Assembly: GCA_038205115.1 (NCBI GenBank)
Contig: JBBRCE010000007.1
Coordinates: 1-64,000 of the forward strand
DNA: 64,000 nt
Direction of reading: 5' to 3'
Origin: JBBRCE01 sp038205115
GTDB lineage: Bacteria; Planctomycetota; Planctomycetia; Pirellulales; JBBRCE01
In this document: piece after piece, positions 54,324-63,831 of the stretch
Layout: every line of letters starts with the position of its first letter
Position numbering within the stretch: the stretch's first letter is position 1
Notes under the pieces: generated by a model
The model's database searches: none
What the model was told of the DNA's origin: nothing
Seen by the model: the letters and a program-made list of their open reading frames with translations, nothing else
Translations under genes and position numbers: made by a program

Positions 54324-55010
54324 GTGAGAATTGCTGAACTTTATGCGTCGCGACAGGGTGAAGGCCTGCTGACCGGCACGCAAAGCGTGTTCGTGCGGGC
54401 CAGCGGTTGCAATTTGCGCTGTTGGTTTTGCGATACGCCGTTTGCGTCCTGGACGCCGGAAGGCGAAGATCTGTCGGTGGACAAAATCGCTGCTCAGGTG
54501 CAACTTCTCAATTGCAAACATGTCGTGCTGACCGGTGGCGAGCCGATGCTATTTGCAGAATTGGTGCCGCTGAGCGAACTACTGCAAAGCGCCGGATGCC
54601 ACATTACTATCGAAACGGCCGGCACACTCGACTTGCCCGTTGCCTGCGATCTGATGTCGCTCAGCCCCAAGCTGGCAGGCAGCGGCCCGACGGTCGCGCA
54701 GGATCGGCGATGGAGCGTCCGCCACGATCGCAGTCGGCATCGCCCCGAGGTCATCCGGCGGTTATTGCGAGACTACCAATACCAAGTCAAATTCGTCATC
54801 GACTCGCCCGCCGACTGCCGCGCCGTGGAAGCGTATTTACTCGACTGCCCGACGATCGATCGGCAACGCGTGTTGTTGATGCCGCAAGGCACCGATTCCG
54901 TTGAACTGGCCCAGCGTGGCCAGTGGCTGCAAGCCTATTGCCAAACGCAGGGTTTTGTATTTTGTCCGCGTATGCAGATCCAGTGGTTCGGGCTGGCGCG
55001 CGGAACCTAA
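54324..55010 (+). CDS. queE: 7-carboxy-7-deazaguanine synthase (radical SAM)
   Basis: 228 aa from a GTG at 54324 that gives the family start MRIAELYASRQGEG. The SAM-cluster motif is CNLRCWFC (C-x3-C-x2-C), followed by DTPFASW; the GGEP motif (VLTGGEPML) binds SAM. QueE makes 7-carboxy-7-deazaguanine from carboxytetrahydropterin on the way to queuosine or archaeosine. The other que genes are not in the window. An upstream in-frame stretch from 54195 contains the previous terminator and is not coding. Confidence 0.93.
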   Translation: MRIAELYASRQGEGLLTGTQSVFVRASGCNLRCWFCDTPFASWTPEGEDLSVDKIAAQVQLLNCKHVVLTGGEPMLFAELVPLSELLQSAGCHITIETAGTLDLPVACDLMSLSPKLAGSGPTVAQDRRWSVRHDRSRHRPEVIRRLLRDYQYQVKFVIDSPADCRAVEAYLLDCPTIDRQRVLLMPQGTDSVELAQRGQWLQAYCQTQGFVFCPRMQIQWFGLARGT

Positions 55011-55067
55011 CGACGAATTGCTCCGCGTACCGAAACGCCGAACAATCTCCAGTACGCAAGGCGCGCG

Positions 55068-55517
55068 CTAGACGCTTGCCAACTCCGCCGGCATGGCACC
55101 GTCGGCCGAAGCGCCTTCGACGGTGCCGGTGACTTCGGTTTTGGTTTTTTCGGGCAGCGGGTGCGTTTGCGGCGCAGGCGGTGTCGATGCGGCGGCCGGC
55201 GGCTTCTTGGACGCTTTTTTCGGTGCGCTCTTCTTGGCTGCTTTTTTGGCGGGCGCGGCCTGCTTGGCGGGCGCGGACTTTTTAGCCGGCATCGCCTTTT
55301 TGGCTGGCATGGACTTTTTGGCTGGCATCGCCTTCTTCACTCCGCCGGCTTTGGCGGGCGGCGCTTTTTTGGCAGCGACTTTCTTCATGGCCGGCTGCTT
55401 TTTTGCAACCTTCTTGGCGGGCGCGGCCTTTTTGGCGGGCGACTTCTTCATGGCTACCTTGGGCTTGGCAGCGGATTTAGCGGGTGCTTTCGTTGTCGCG
55501 GCTTTCTTCTTGGCCAT
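55068..55517 (-). CDS. Histone H1-like Lys/Ala/Pro-rich DNA-binding protein
   Basis: 149 aa from the ATG at 55517 (AGGGAG upstream). Almost only Lys, Ala and Pro in PAKK-type repeats: MKKSPAKKAAPAKK, then AMPAKKSMPAKKAMPAKKSAPAK. The last 45 residues are a neutral Pro/Thr tail. This matches bacterial histone H1-like (AlgP/HctB-type) nucleoid proteins. Probably binds DNA nonspecifically; PAKK blocks resemble H1 tails. No partner nearby. Confidence 0.82.
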   Translation of the reverse strand: MAKKKAATTKAPAKSAAKPKVAMKKSPAKKAAPAKKVAKKQPAMKKVAAKKAPPAKAGGVKKAMPAKKSMPAKKAMPAKKSAPAKQAAPAKKAAKKSAPKKASKKPPAAASTPPAPQTHPLPEKTKTEVTGTVEGASADGAMPAELASV

Positions 55518-55793
55518 CGCAATCTCCCTGAAAAAGTGAATCGCGTGAAACGTCTTCCAAAGTCTAACTCTGCGCAATCCAGTTTCAAAGCGCGATCGCG
55601 CGAAATTCGCGCGGGAACTTTTTCCGTTTCAGGGGTGACGAATGCGAATGTCTGCTCGGCAGAAAAATCCATCGAGAGTCAGTACCGCCTGAGGGCGCGG
55701 CGCGGCTATAATTCGCCTATCGCAAGCCGGAAGGTCACGGTCCGGGAGCGCGTCAGGTTTGACGATCAACTCAATTTTTTAGGAGGTGCAATC

Positions 55794-56354
55794 GTGGGAC
55801 GTATTCTACTCACCGGTCTGGCAACGGTCGTTTGTTTGGCCATCGTCGGCGCAGCGCGGGCCGAAGTCGATTCTGGTCCCAAAGTGGGCGAGGCCGTTCC
55901 GGAACTCAAGGTGCTGCCGCTGACTGGCGCGCTGGAAGGCAAGGAGTCGGATTATGTGGCCGAGCGAAAAGACAAGCCGACGATCTACCTGCTGATTCCG
56001 GCCGAGACGTTCGACCGACCGATTGCGCGATTCGTGAAAACGCTGGACGGAAAAGTCACGGACTCCGCGGACGTGGTCGCCGTCTGGCTGACCGCCGATC
56101 AAGCAGCCACCAAAACCTACCTGCCGCGGGCGCAGCAATCTTTAAAGTTGGAGCATACGCCGTTGACGGTCTATCCAGGCGAGAAGTCCGGGCCGGGCGC
56201 TTGGGCCATCGACTCCCGCGCGCATCTAACCGCGGTGGTCAGCGACGGCAAAAACGTCACGGCGAAGTTCGGCTTCGTTTCGACCAACGAGACCGATGTG
56301 CCGGCCGTGCTGGACGCCTGGAAAGCGGCAGCCAAGACCGCAAAGAAAGAATAG
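55794..56354 (+). CDS. Exported thioredoxin-fold protein lacking cysteines
   Basis: 186 aa from a GTG with AGGAGG at 7 bp. Signal peptide ends near ARA-EV. The mature start PKVGEAVPELKVLPLTG and the following DKPTIYLLIPAETFDRPIARFVK look like a redoxin, but no CxxC and in fact no Cys follows in the mature region. A structural or binding role is more likely than redox catalysis. Not recognised as a named family. Confidence 0.7.
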   Translation: MGRILLTGLATVVCLAIVGAARAEVDSGPKVGEAVPELKVLPLTGALEGKESDYVAERKDKPTIYLLIPAETFDRPIARFVKTLDGKVTDSADVVAVWLTADQAATKTYLPRAQQSLKLEHTPLTVYPGEKSGPGAWAIDSRAHLTAVVSDGKNVTAKFGFVSTNETDVPAVLDAWKAAAKTAKKE

Positions 56355-56529
56355 TGGGCCGCTTGGCCGGATTTTGAATCGGCAACTCGGGCGCGAGTGG
56401 CAATTGCAGCCAGTGCGCTTCGTGCTCAGAAAGTTGACTCGCCCGCGTTTGCAGAATGCCTCAACGCTCGCGCGCTTATCGGCGCGTCGCATCATGGCGT
56501 ACGCCATCGTTGCGCGGGCCGACCCACGA

Positions 56530-57855
56530 CTATTTCTTGGGTTTCTTCTCGATCGGCATTTTGGGCTCTTTGGGCTTCTTCTCGACCGGCGGCTTCTTTT
56601 CGCGGGGGGTGGCTGGCGCTTTTGCTGGGGCGGTGCGTGTGGCGCCGGCGGTCGCCGTGGAAACCGTGCTGCCGAGCTTTTCTTTGACCGGTTCTTTTAC
56701 GACTTTGACTTCCGGCGCCGGCATGTAATCCAGCGGCTTGGTCGATTGAGCGTCGTGCAAGGCTTCGATCACGCCGGAGCTGGACGCTAAAATCACGCGA
56801 TCGGTCTGGACGTTGGCCGGTTTGAGATTCAAGCCGCTGGCCAAACTCATCGTATCCATCACGCCGCCGGCGGTTGCGTCTAAAACGGCCAGTCGGCCGA
56901 TCTTGTCTTCGGCGTAGACTTTTTCGTTGGAGGCCGCGAGAAAGCGACGAACGTTCGGCGTGTACCACTCTTCCTGGCCGGTATCCGCCGAAACGCGGAA
57001 CATGCCGCCCGACTGATTGGTGATGTACACGCCCTGGCCGACTGCCGCAGGCGAATTGACCACGCGATCTCCGGCCGAGAACTGCCAAACCACGGCGCCG
57101 GAACCTTCGTCCAACGCGTTGACGTATCCGTCCTGCGATCCAACATAGTAAGAACCATTGTCGTAACCGGGTGGCGCGGCAACTTTGCTGCCGGCTGTGA
57201 ACCGGAAAGCCAATTTATGGTCCGTCGTGCGAATGACCGTCAACACACCGTCCTCGCTGGTCCAACCAATCGTTTTTTGCGTAATCACTGGCGGACCGGT
57301 GATCCGGCCGCTGGTCCGGAATGAACAGGACACCCGCTTGCTTTTCACAGGATCGATGGGCAACGCCTCGACTAATTCGCTATAAGTCGGCACGTAAACG
57401 AATTCTTCGTTCATGGCCGGACCAGCAATGGGCGCGGCGTTTAGCCCTTGCTTCCAAACGACGGCGCCTTTGTTGTCGCGATCCAGCAAATAAACCTGAG
57501 AGCCGTAAAGTGCGGCCACGTAATGCGCATTGGCCGTGGGCGTGAAACCGGCGAGATTGCCGCCATCACCGAGTTCGGTTTGCCAGGCGATGTGACCGGT
57601 CTCGATGTCGATCTCGTAAATTCGACCCTGCTTCGACTGCACGATCAACGTGTTGCGAAGCTGGCCGATGTACGCGAGTTGATCGCGCGAGCCATCGACA
57701 TCCAGATGCGCCAGCAGCGGCCGCTTCATCCCATGATGCATGGCCGTGGGCTGCGAAATAATCAGCGAAGCCTCATCCGCACCGGCCGACTTGGTCAGCA
57801 GCAACCATAAGATCGCCAACGCCAAACGCCATTTGCCCGAGAAATGCAAAGACAC
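56530..57855 (-). CDS. PQQ-like beta-propeller exported protein
   Basis: 441 aa from a GTG at 57855 with GGAGGGCGG upstream. Signal peptide to about residue 27. Repeats of the PQQ/WD-like kind: GRIYEIDIETGHIAWQTELG, GYVNALDEGSGAVVWQFSAG, GMFRVSADTGQEEWYTPN. The C-terminal 60 residues are Lys/Pro-rich (EKKPPVEKKPKEPKMP). Such propellers are common exported proteins of Planctomycetes with unassigned roles, possibly scaffold or sugar-related. Confidence 0.82.
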   Translation of the reverse strand: MSLHFSGKWRLALAILWLLLTKSAGADEASLIISQPTAMHHGMKRPLLAHLDVDGSRDQLAYIGQLRNTLIVQSKQGRIYEIDIETGHIAWQTELGDGGNLAGFTPTANAHYVAALYGSQVYLLDRDNKGAVVWKQGLNAAPIAGPAMNEEFVYVPTYSELVEALPIDPVKSKRVSCSFRTSGRITGPPVITQKTIGWTSEDGVLTVIRTTDHKLAFRFTAGSKVAAPPGYDNGSYYVGSQDGYVNALDEGSGAVVWQFSAGDRVVNSPAAVGQGVYITNQSGGMFRVSADTGQEEWYTPNVRRFLAASNEKVYAEDKIGRLAVLDATAGGVMDTMSLASGLNLKPANVQTDRVILASSSGVIEALHDAQSTKPLDYMPAPEVKVVKEPVKEKLGSTVSTATAGATRTAPAKAPATPREKKPPVEKKPKEPKMPIEKKPKK

Positions 57856-58098
57856 GTAACCGCCCTCCAAAGAGCAGGAGTTGAAACTCGAAGTGATCGG
57901 ACAATGTCCGCGTCCGCGCTGGCCGCCAGTCCGCAGCGCCGAATGCCGCTATCCGATGATAATTCAAACCGCCCACAAAGTCACGAAAAAACTAGCTGAA
58001 ATCGCTTGAAATTGCGGAGCGCGTTGGCCATGAAAGTACCTGTCTGCCAATGACTTATATTACACGACCTGCACGTGCCAGGCGGATACGAAAACCCG

Positions 58099-59215
58099 TT
58101 ATTCGTCGGCCGCGCTGGGCTTGCCGGAAACTCGCCAGCGCAGGTATGCGTCGAGAAAACCCTGAATGTTGCCGTCCAACACGCTTTGAAAGTTGCCGAC
58201 GTAATGCCCGGTGCGCTGGTCTTTGATGCGTTGGTCGGGATGCAGAAAGTAGTTGCGAATTTGCGATCCGAACCCGGTGCGGGCCTGGTTTTTATATTTG
58301 ACGGCCATTTCCGCTTCGCGCTTTTCTTCTTCGAACCGGGCGATTCGCGAAGCCAGCATTTTCATGGCCGTGGCGCGGTTCTTGTGTTGGCTGCGTTCGT
58401 TCTGGCACTGCACGACGATCCCGGTAGGATAGTGAGTGATGCGAATGGCGCTGGCCGTTTTGTTGACGTGCTGGCCGCCGGGACCGCTGGCGCAAAACAC
58501 GTCTTCGCGGATATCGTCGTCGAGAATTTCGACTTCGGCCGCGTCCGCCAATTCCGGCGAAACGTCGATGGCGGCAAAACTGGTTTGGCGTTTGCCTTCG
58601 CTGTTAAAAGGGCTGATCCGCACCAGGCGATGCATGCCAGTCTCGCCTTTGAGATATCCGTAGGCCATGGGGCCACGAATGGCAATTGTGGCGCTCTGGA
58701 TGCCTGCCACGCCATCGTCCTGGCGATCGAGAATTTCTGTGGTGTAATCGTGTTTTTGCGCCCACTGGATGTACATTCGCAACATCATTTCGGCCCAATC
58801 GTTGGCGTCGGTGCCGCCGTCGCGGGCATTGATCGACATGATGGCGCCGGCCGCATCGTGCGGGCCAGAGAGTAACGACTTCAATTCCAAATCGTCGAGC
58901 AGGGTTTCGCCGCGCTCCAATTCCTTTTGCAATTCCGGAATGAAACTGGGGTCTTCATCGCCCATTTCGACCAGCGTTTCCAACTCGGATTGCAGACGGA
59001 TGGCTTCTTCCAGCGGTTTGAGCGTGGCGTTTAGACCCTTGAGTTCGGTGATGGTGGCCTGTGCTTGCTCCTGATTGTTCCAGAAATCCGCCCCGGACAT
59101 CCGCTCTTCGACCTTGGTCGCCTTGGCCCTTTTGCCAGGGTAGTCAAAGAGAGTCTCGTAGTTGGACGATTCGCTGACGCAGCGAATCCACACGATCGGT
59201 CAATTCTTTTTCCAT
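58099..59215 (-). CDS. prfB: Peptide chain release factor 2, programmed +1 frameshift
   Basis: The first 23 codons from the ATG at 59215 end in CTT TGA C; a +1 shift at CTT continues as DYPGKRAK in the other frame to the stop at 58099, giving about 371 aa. Diagnostic of RF2: GADFWNNQEQAQA, the GGQHVNKTASAIRITH motif (catalytic GGQ), and NERSQHKNRATAM. Recognition of UGA and UAA is expected. The internal frameshift lets RF2 levels control their own synthesis. Without frameshifting the protein would be only 23 aa. Confidence 0.93.
59143..59149 (-). promoter_or_regulatory. prfB: Recoding site of prfB (CTT TGA C)
   Basis: On the minus strand CTTTGAC at 59149-59143 reproduces the canonical RF2 slippery site; the UGA is codon 24. 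The Shine-Dalgarno-like enhancer before it is weak (CGAGAC) compared with the AGGGGG of E. coli. Confidence 0.9.
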
Positions 59216-59466
59216 GACGAGGGCTGGGCTCCGAGCAGTATTGCGAGGTGACGAACCAGCGGATTATACGCATTCCGCGGCCCGGACGAAATGACGCCGG
59301 CACGATCTGCCTGGCGGCCGCGACCTCTGCAACGGAAGTGTCCGGCAGCCCAATTCGACTGCGAATCCTAGGCGGCAGACTGTTGACTTGAATCTTGTGG
59401 CGATAGTTTCTAGAATCATTATTAACAGCATTAGGTCGCATTACCGCTCATTTCTCGCTTTTTTCC

Positions 59467-60012
59467 ATGCAAAAACCCGTCGAGACTGTCTCAACAACCG
59501 CACAGGCTTCGCCAAACCACGATTTTTCGTTGGGTAAGGTGCAAGTGGCTTCAACGCCGCTCCAGCGGTTCGAAGAGTTTTTGCAGAGTCGCGGCAAGCG
59601 GATCACGCAGCAGCGGCGCATTCTGGTTAACCAAGTTTTTTCGCGACACGAACATTTCGACGCCGACGGTCTGTTGGCCGATCTCGCCAAGTCGGACGAA
59701 GCCCGCAATGTGAGCCGCCCGACTGTTTACCGTACGCTGGCCGAGTTGGTTGACGCCGGGTTGCTGCGAAAAATGGTGCTAGCCAATCGCTCGGTCTACG
59801 AGCATGATTACGGTTACCCCCAGCACGACCATTTGCATTGTCAGCGGTGCCAGCGGCTGATTGAGTTTCATAGCGAAGAGTTGTTGAAACTGCGTGATGC
59901 CGTGGCGCAGGAACATCAGTTCCGCGTCACCGGTCATCGGCTGATCGTCAGCGGCATCTGCAACGACTGCCGTCAGGTGCGGCAGAAGCTGCGCCGGCTG
60001 GAATTGGTCTGA
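59467..60012 (+). CDS. Fur-family transcriptional regulator
   Basis: 181 aa with an N-terminal extension of about 40 residues. Winged-helix part: RITQQRRILVNQVFSRHEHF and SRPTVYRTLAELVDAGLLRK. The C-terminal metal domain has HDHLHCQRCQRLIEF and CNDCR (two CxxC zinc sites) and GHRLIVSG. Family members sense iron, zinc or peroxide; the sort cannot be decided from sequence alone. A half-site resembling a Fur box (AATCATTATT at 59414-59423) lies upstream; evidence for autoregulation is weak. Confidence 0.92.
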   Translation: MQKPVETVSTTAQASPNHDFSLGKVQVASTPLQRFEEFLQSRGKRITQQRRILVNQVFSRHEHFDADGLLADLAKSDEARNVSRPTVYRTLAELVDAGLLRKMVLANRSVYEHDYGYPQHDHLHCQRCQRLIEFHSEELLKLRDAVAQEHQFRVTGHRLIVSGICNDCRQVRQKLRRLELV

Positions 60013-60096
60013 GACTCGCGGGTTGGGGATTGTCGGTTTATCACGTTCGCCGTGGGCCACTGGCTCGCACTGGCCGCTTTGGGTTTTTGAGTTTGC

Positions 60097-60669
60097 ATGA
60101 AAAAAATTCGTACGTTCGTGGGAGTCGAATTGCCGCCGGATATTCGCCAGCGGGCCACGGAGTTAGTCAAGAAATTGCAGGCCACCGAAGCCACGGTTCG
60201 CTGGGTGGAGTCGCACAATTTGCATCTGACGCTCAAGTTTTTGGGCGACGTGGCGATGGACGAAAGCGCGGAAATTTGCGACGTGGTGCAAGCGGCCGTC
60301 GAAGAGCTACCGCCGTTCGATATCGAATTGTTCGGTGCCGGTGCGTTTCCGACCGGCGATCGGCCGCGGACCGTTTGGCTGGGTGTCGGGCAAGGCACCG
60401 AACAAATGGTGGAACTGCACGATCAGGTCGAGCAAAGTTTGCTGCCGCTGGGGTTCCGCAAAGAGGGTCGGCGCTTTCGCCCGCACATCACGCTGGGGCG
60501 CGTGCGCCACAGCCCCGAGCAAATTGCCGAGCTAGGGCAACTGCTGCAGGCATTTACCGAATTTTCTGGCGGGATCATGCAAGTCAACGAAGTGACGGTG
60601 TTCTCCTGCCAGTTGGAGCGAACTGGCCCAACTTACGAGCCGCTAGGGCACGTGGAGCTGAACGGCTGA
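60097..60669 (+). CDS. thpR: RNA 2',3'-cyclic phosphodiesterase (2H family)
   Basis: 190 aa. Two HxT/S motifs (HLTLKFLG and HITLGRV) form the active site of 2H phosphoesterases. FVGVELPPDIRQRATELVKK opens the protein, as in ThpR/LigT. It opens 2',3'-cyclic phosphates or ligates tRNA halves in vitro. Downstream of the Fur-family gene (84 bp), same strand. Confidence 0.93.
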   Translation: MKKIRTFVGVELPPDIRQRATELVKKLQATEATVRWVESHNLHLTLKFLGDVAMDESAEICDVVQAAVEELPPFDIELFGAGAFPTGDRPRTVWLGVGQGTEQMVELHDQVEQSLLPLGFRKEGRRFRPHITLGRVRHSPEQIAELGQLLQAFTEFSGGIMQVNEVTVFSCQLERTGPTYEPLGHVELNG

Positions 60670-60678
60670 TCGCCAAGG

Positions 60679-63600
60679 TTACTTGGCAAACATTTTATCT
60701 TCCGGGTTGCCGCCGCTCAGCAGGTAGGCCAGCAGATCGCGAATTTCGTCTTCGTTCATGGTGTTGAGCAAGCCCAGCGGCATCATGCTGACCGGGTAGC
60801 TTTTCTTGCTCTCGATCTCGCTCTTGTTGATTGCCACCAGCAAGTTCGGCGCAAAGGGATTGGTCATGACGTTCAGTTTGCCATCCTCTTCACCAACGAT
60901 CCGACCGATCACCACGCTGCCATCATCTTTGAAAATCTGATCCGTGCCGTATTGATCGCTGATCACTTTGCTCGGTTCGGTGATGTTCTCGACCAGATCG
61001 CGGAGTGTGTACCGATTGCCCGCTTTGGTGATGTCCGGGCCGATGTTGCCGCCTTCGCCGTTGAAGTGATGGCAGGCGGCACACATGCCGGCGGCGAACA
61101 AATTCTGGCCAGATTTGAAATCGCGGTTTTTCAGCCCGCCTTGCGCCAAATTGACGATGTCGGTGGTGGCGTAGTTACGGCCCGGTCCCTTGGGCGGCTT
61201 GACGCTGGCTGCGACGCCGTTTTGATTTTTTGTGGCCAGCCCTTCCAGCTTGGCACGTTCGTCAGCGGGCGCGAATTTGGCAAGTGCCTCGGCCCGGGCT
61301 TTATCCAAAAAGCCGCGAAAACTATTGCCGCCTCGCCAATTGAGCGTGTGCGAAAACCAAGAGAAGTACGTCTGGCGCAGTCCGGGCGTCCAGCCGGCGG
61401 AGCAATTGCGGAGCGCAAACATTAGCGCCATTTGCTGTTGGTTGGGTCGACTCTGATGCGACTCAGACGCGGCCTTGCCGTAGTGGTCGTTGCGTTTCAA
61501 CAGCGCGTCGCTGGCAATTGCCGCGGTATCATCCTTGGCTACCGCCATCAGGTTCAACGTTTTGGCGGCGACCTGCTTGGAATCGAGGAACACCAACAGT
61601 TGGCAGAGTTCCCGATTCAGACGGTCGTCGCTAGCCGGATAAATCGCATCGATTCGCTTGGCGAGTTTGGCGCACGCCGCCGCGTCGGGCTTGCCGAGGC
61701 GGGTGAAGGCCAACTGATAAGCACGAACGAGTTGCAATTGCAGATCGATGTTCAGCGACTTGAATTCCAGCCGATTGAGGCCTTCAATCAGCTTGGCCTG
61801 TAACTGTCCGTCGGCGGTATTCGTCGGTCCGATACCGGCCGAGGAACTGCCAGGCGTTGGCTTTTTCTTTTCGTCGGGCTTTTCGATGTGGTGCTCGGTA
61901 CGACCCATGCGGGCCAGCGCGATCGAGCCTTCAATCAGCGTCTGCGGATCGGTCTCGGCCAGCACCTTTTCCCGCCAAGAGTCGACCGGCAAGCGTTCGA
62001 TAGCAATTCGCGCGGCGAAACGCAAATTGCGATCGGAACTGCCCAGCAGCGGCCAGGCCTTGGCCAGCGCGGCCGGATTGGCTTCGCCATGATGAAATGC
62101 TTCAAGCTCGCGACGCTCGGTCATTTCTTTGGTCAGCGTATACGGTTTGACGGGCGCCGTGCTCTCTTTGCCTTGATAAGTAACCCGGTACAGCGCGCTT
62201 TGCGTGCGGCGGCCACCGACCGCAAAATACATGGCACCATCGTGCGAATTGATGACCACATCGGTCAGCGGCAGCGGTTTGGCGTACACGAATTCTTCTT
62301 TGGTGGCTTTGAAGCCGGCACCGCTGGGCTCGAAGTGAATGGCATACATCGTGCCGTAGGTCCAGTCGTTACCGAACATGGCTTGCTGATACTTGGCCGG
62401 GAATTTCGCACCGGTGCCGAAGATGGTTCCGGTTGGTGAGCCGGGGCCGATATCAACCACGGCCGGCAAACTGTCCTCATAATACGCGGGCCATTTACCG
62501 CTGCCGCTACGCCAGCCAAATTCGGCGCCGCTCACGCAATGGTTGATGCGCGTGGGCCGATACCAGGGCGCGCCGATGTCCCACTCCATATCCGCGTCGT
62601 AACTGAACATTTCGCCGTTGGCGTCAAACGCGTAATCGAACTCGTTGCGAAAACCGCTGCTAACCAGTTCAACCTGCTTGCCGTCCGCGTCGGTTTTGCA
62701 AATCCACCCGCCTGGCGCGAGAATGCCGCGGGCGTGCCCGTTGGCGTCCCACATTCGCGGCAGAATTTGGTCTTCGTCCCAGGAATTCATAACAGCTCGC
62801 GAAAGCGTCAGGTTCTTCGGGAGCTTGGTGTGATTGCCGGCATTGAAATAGATACTACCGTCGGGGCCGAGCACGGGCGAATGCGGGCCGTGCTCGCCGC
62901 CGCCGTCGCATTCGCTGAGCAAAACCGGGTCGGCGAAGTGATCGTCACCGTCTTTGTCTTTAGCACGATACAGACCGTGCGGCTTGCCCTTGGTTTGTGG
63001 CGCGCCTTCGTTGAGCATGAAGTACAACGAATCGTTGGCATAGAGAATTCCGTGCGCGCCGCCGATGGCGGCATCCAGCGTTTCGACCTTGGCGGCTTCC
63101 GACGAACCGATGGCTGGCGGAGTGACGCGGTACAGTCCGCCGTACTGGTCGCCGCAAAGAATGCGCCCCTGCTTGTCGACCGTCATCGAAACCCACGACC
63201 CCTGCTGTTCCTTGGGGACCGTGTAGAGCAGTTCGACTTTAAAACCTGGCGGGGCGGTGACGTCGGCGGCAGCAGTGGCCGGGCTGTTCTGGGCGGCTGC
63301 CTTGGCCGCGCGGGCCTCAGCTTTCTTTGCGGCGGCATTCGGTGCGGCGGCGGCAAATACATTGCCCCACGGCCCTGCTCCATTTTTTGCGATCACGACC
63401 GGCGCTTTCCAGTCACGACTGCCATGTTTGGCGGCCTGCCACTGATCGCTGGATTCGATCACGGTTTTTTTGCCGTCGCTGGTTTCGATGGTCAGCGTGG
63501 CAATGAGTGCCGCGCCGCCGCCATGATTGCGGGCCTGCACCAGGATTTCGTTCTTTCCGCTCTTCAAGGCCGCTGTGACATCGGCCTGCGAAACCTGCTG

Positions 63601-63831
63601 CCAATCGGGGTTTTCCAGCACTTGCCGGCCATTGACCAGCGCCGTGGCGCCATTGTCGCACGTGAGCCGGAGCGTGGCCGTTTTGACGTCACCGGCAACC
63701 TCGAATTCTGTTTTGAAATCGGCCTGCTCGTGCGAGTCGGCATCCTTCTTGGTCCAGATCCAAACCGGTTCGGCCAGCAGGTTGGCGGCGATGGCGAGAA
63801 TGAAAACGAAGAATGTCAGTGTCCGTTTCAT
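60679..63831 (-). CDS. Giant PVC-type c-type cytochrome with beta-propeller and HEAT-like region
   Basis: 1050 aa from the ATG at 63831. Signal peptide to about residue 20. Order: an N-terminal jelly-roll-like domain (EPVWIWTKKDADSHEQADF), Ala-rich linker, a PVC-type glucose/sorbosone dehydrogenase-like propeller beginning TAPPGFKVELLYTVPKEQQG, a HEAT-like helical region, and a C-terminal cytochrome c with AAGMCAACHHF heme site and distal SMMPLGLLNTM. Exported to the periplasm. It likely oxidises sugars or alcohols and passes electrons to the respiratory chain. One of the largest genes here and common in Planctomycetes. Confidence 0.92.
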   Translation of the reverse strand: MKRTLTFFVFILAIAANLLAEPVWIWTKKDADSHEQADFKTEFEVAGDVKTATLRLTCDNGATALVNGRQVLENPDWQQVSQADVTAALKSGKNEILVQARNHGGGAALIATLTIETSDGKKTVIESSDQWQAAKHGSRDWKAPVVIAKNGAGPWGNVFAAAAPNAAAKKAEARAAKAAAQNSPATAAADVTAPPGFKVELLYTVPKEQQGSWVSMTVDKQGRILCGDQYGGLYRVTPPAIGSSEAAKVETLDAAIGGAHGILYANDSLYFMLNEGAPQTKGKPHGLYRAKDKDGDDHFADPVLLSECDGGGEHGPHSPVLGPDGSIYFNAGNHTKLPKNLTLSRAVMNSWDEDQILPRMWDANGHARGILAPGGWICKTDADGKQVELVSSGFRNEFDYAFDANGEMFSYDADMEWDIGAPWYRPTRINHCVSGAEFGWRSGSGKWPAYYEDSLPAVVDIGPGSPTGTIFGTGAKFPAKYQQAMFGNDWTYGTMYAIHFEPSGAGFKATKEEFVYAKPLPLTDVVINSHDGAMYFAVGGRRTQSALYRVTYQGKESTAPVKPYTLTKEMTERRELEAFHHGEANPAALAKAWPLLGSSDRNLRFAARIAIERLPVDSWREKVLAETDPQTLIEGSIALARMGRTEHHIEKPDEKKKPTPGSSSAGIGPTNTADGQLQAKLIEGLNRLEFKSLNIDLQLQLVRAYQLAFTRLGKPDAAACAKLAKRIDAIYPASDDRLNRELCQLLVFLDSKQVAAKTLNLMAVAKDDTAAIASDALLKRNDHYGKAASESHQSRPNQQQMALMFALRNCSAGWTPGLRQTYFSWFSHTLNWRGGNSFRGFLDKARAEALAKFAPADERAKLEGLATKNQNGVAASVKPPKGPGRNYATTDIVNLAQGGLKNRDFKSGQNLFAAGMCAACHHFNGEGGNIGPDITKAGNRYTLRDLVENITEPSKVISDQYGTDQIFKDDGSVVIGRIVGEEDGKLNVMTNPFAPNLLVAINKSEIESKKSYPVSMMPLGLLNTMNEDEIRDLLAYLLSGGNPEDKMFAK

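Noticed and set aside
59411..59425. Fur box upstream of the Fur-family gene
   Set aside because: Only one half-site (AATCATTATT) matches; the other half does not, so it is mentioned only as a weak hint.
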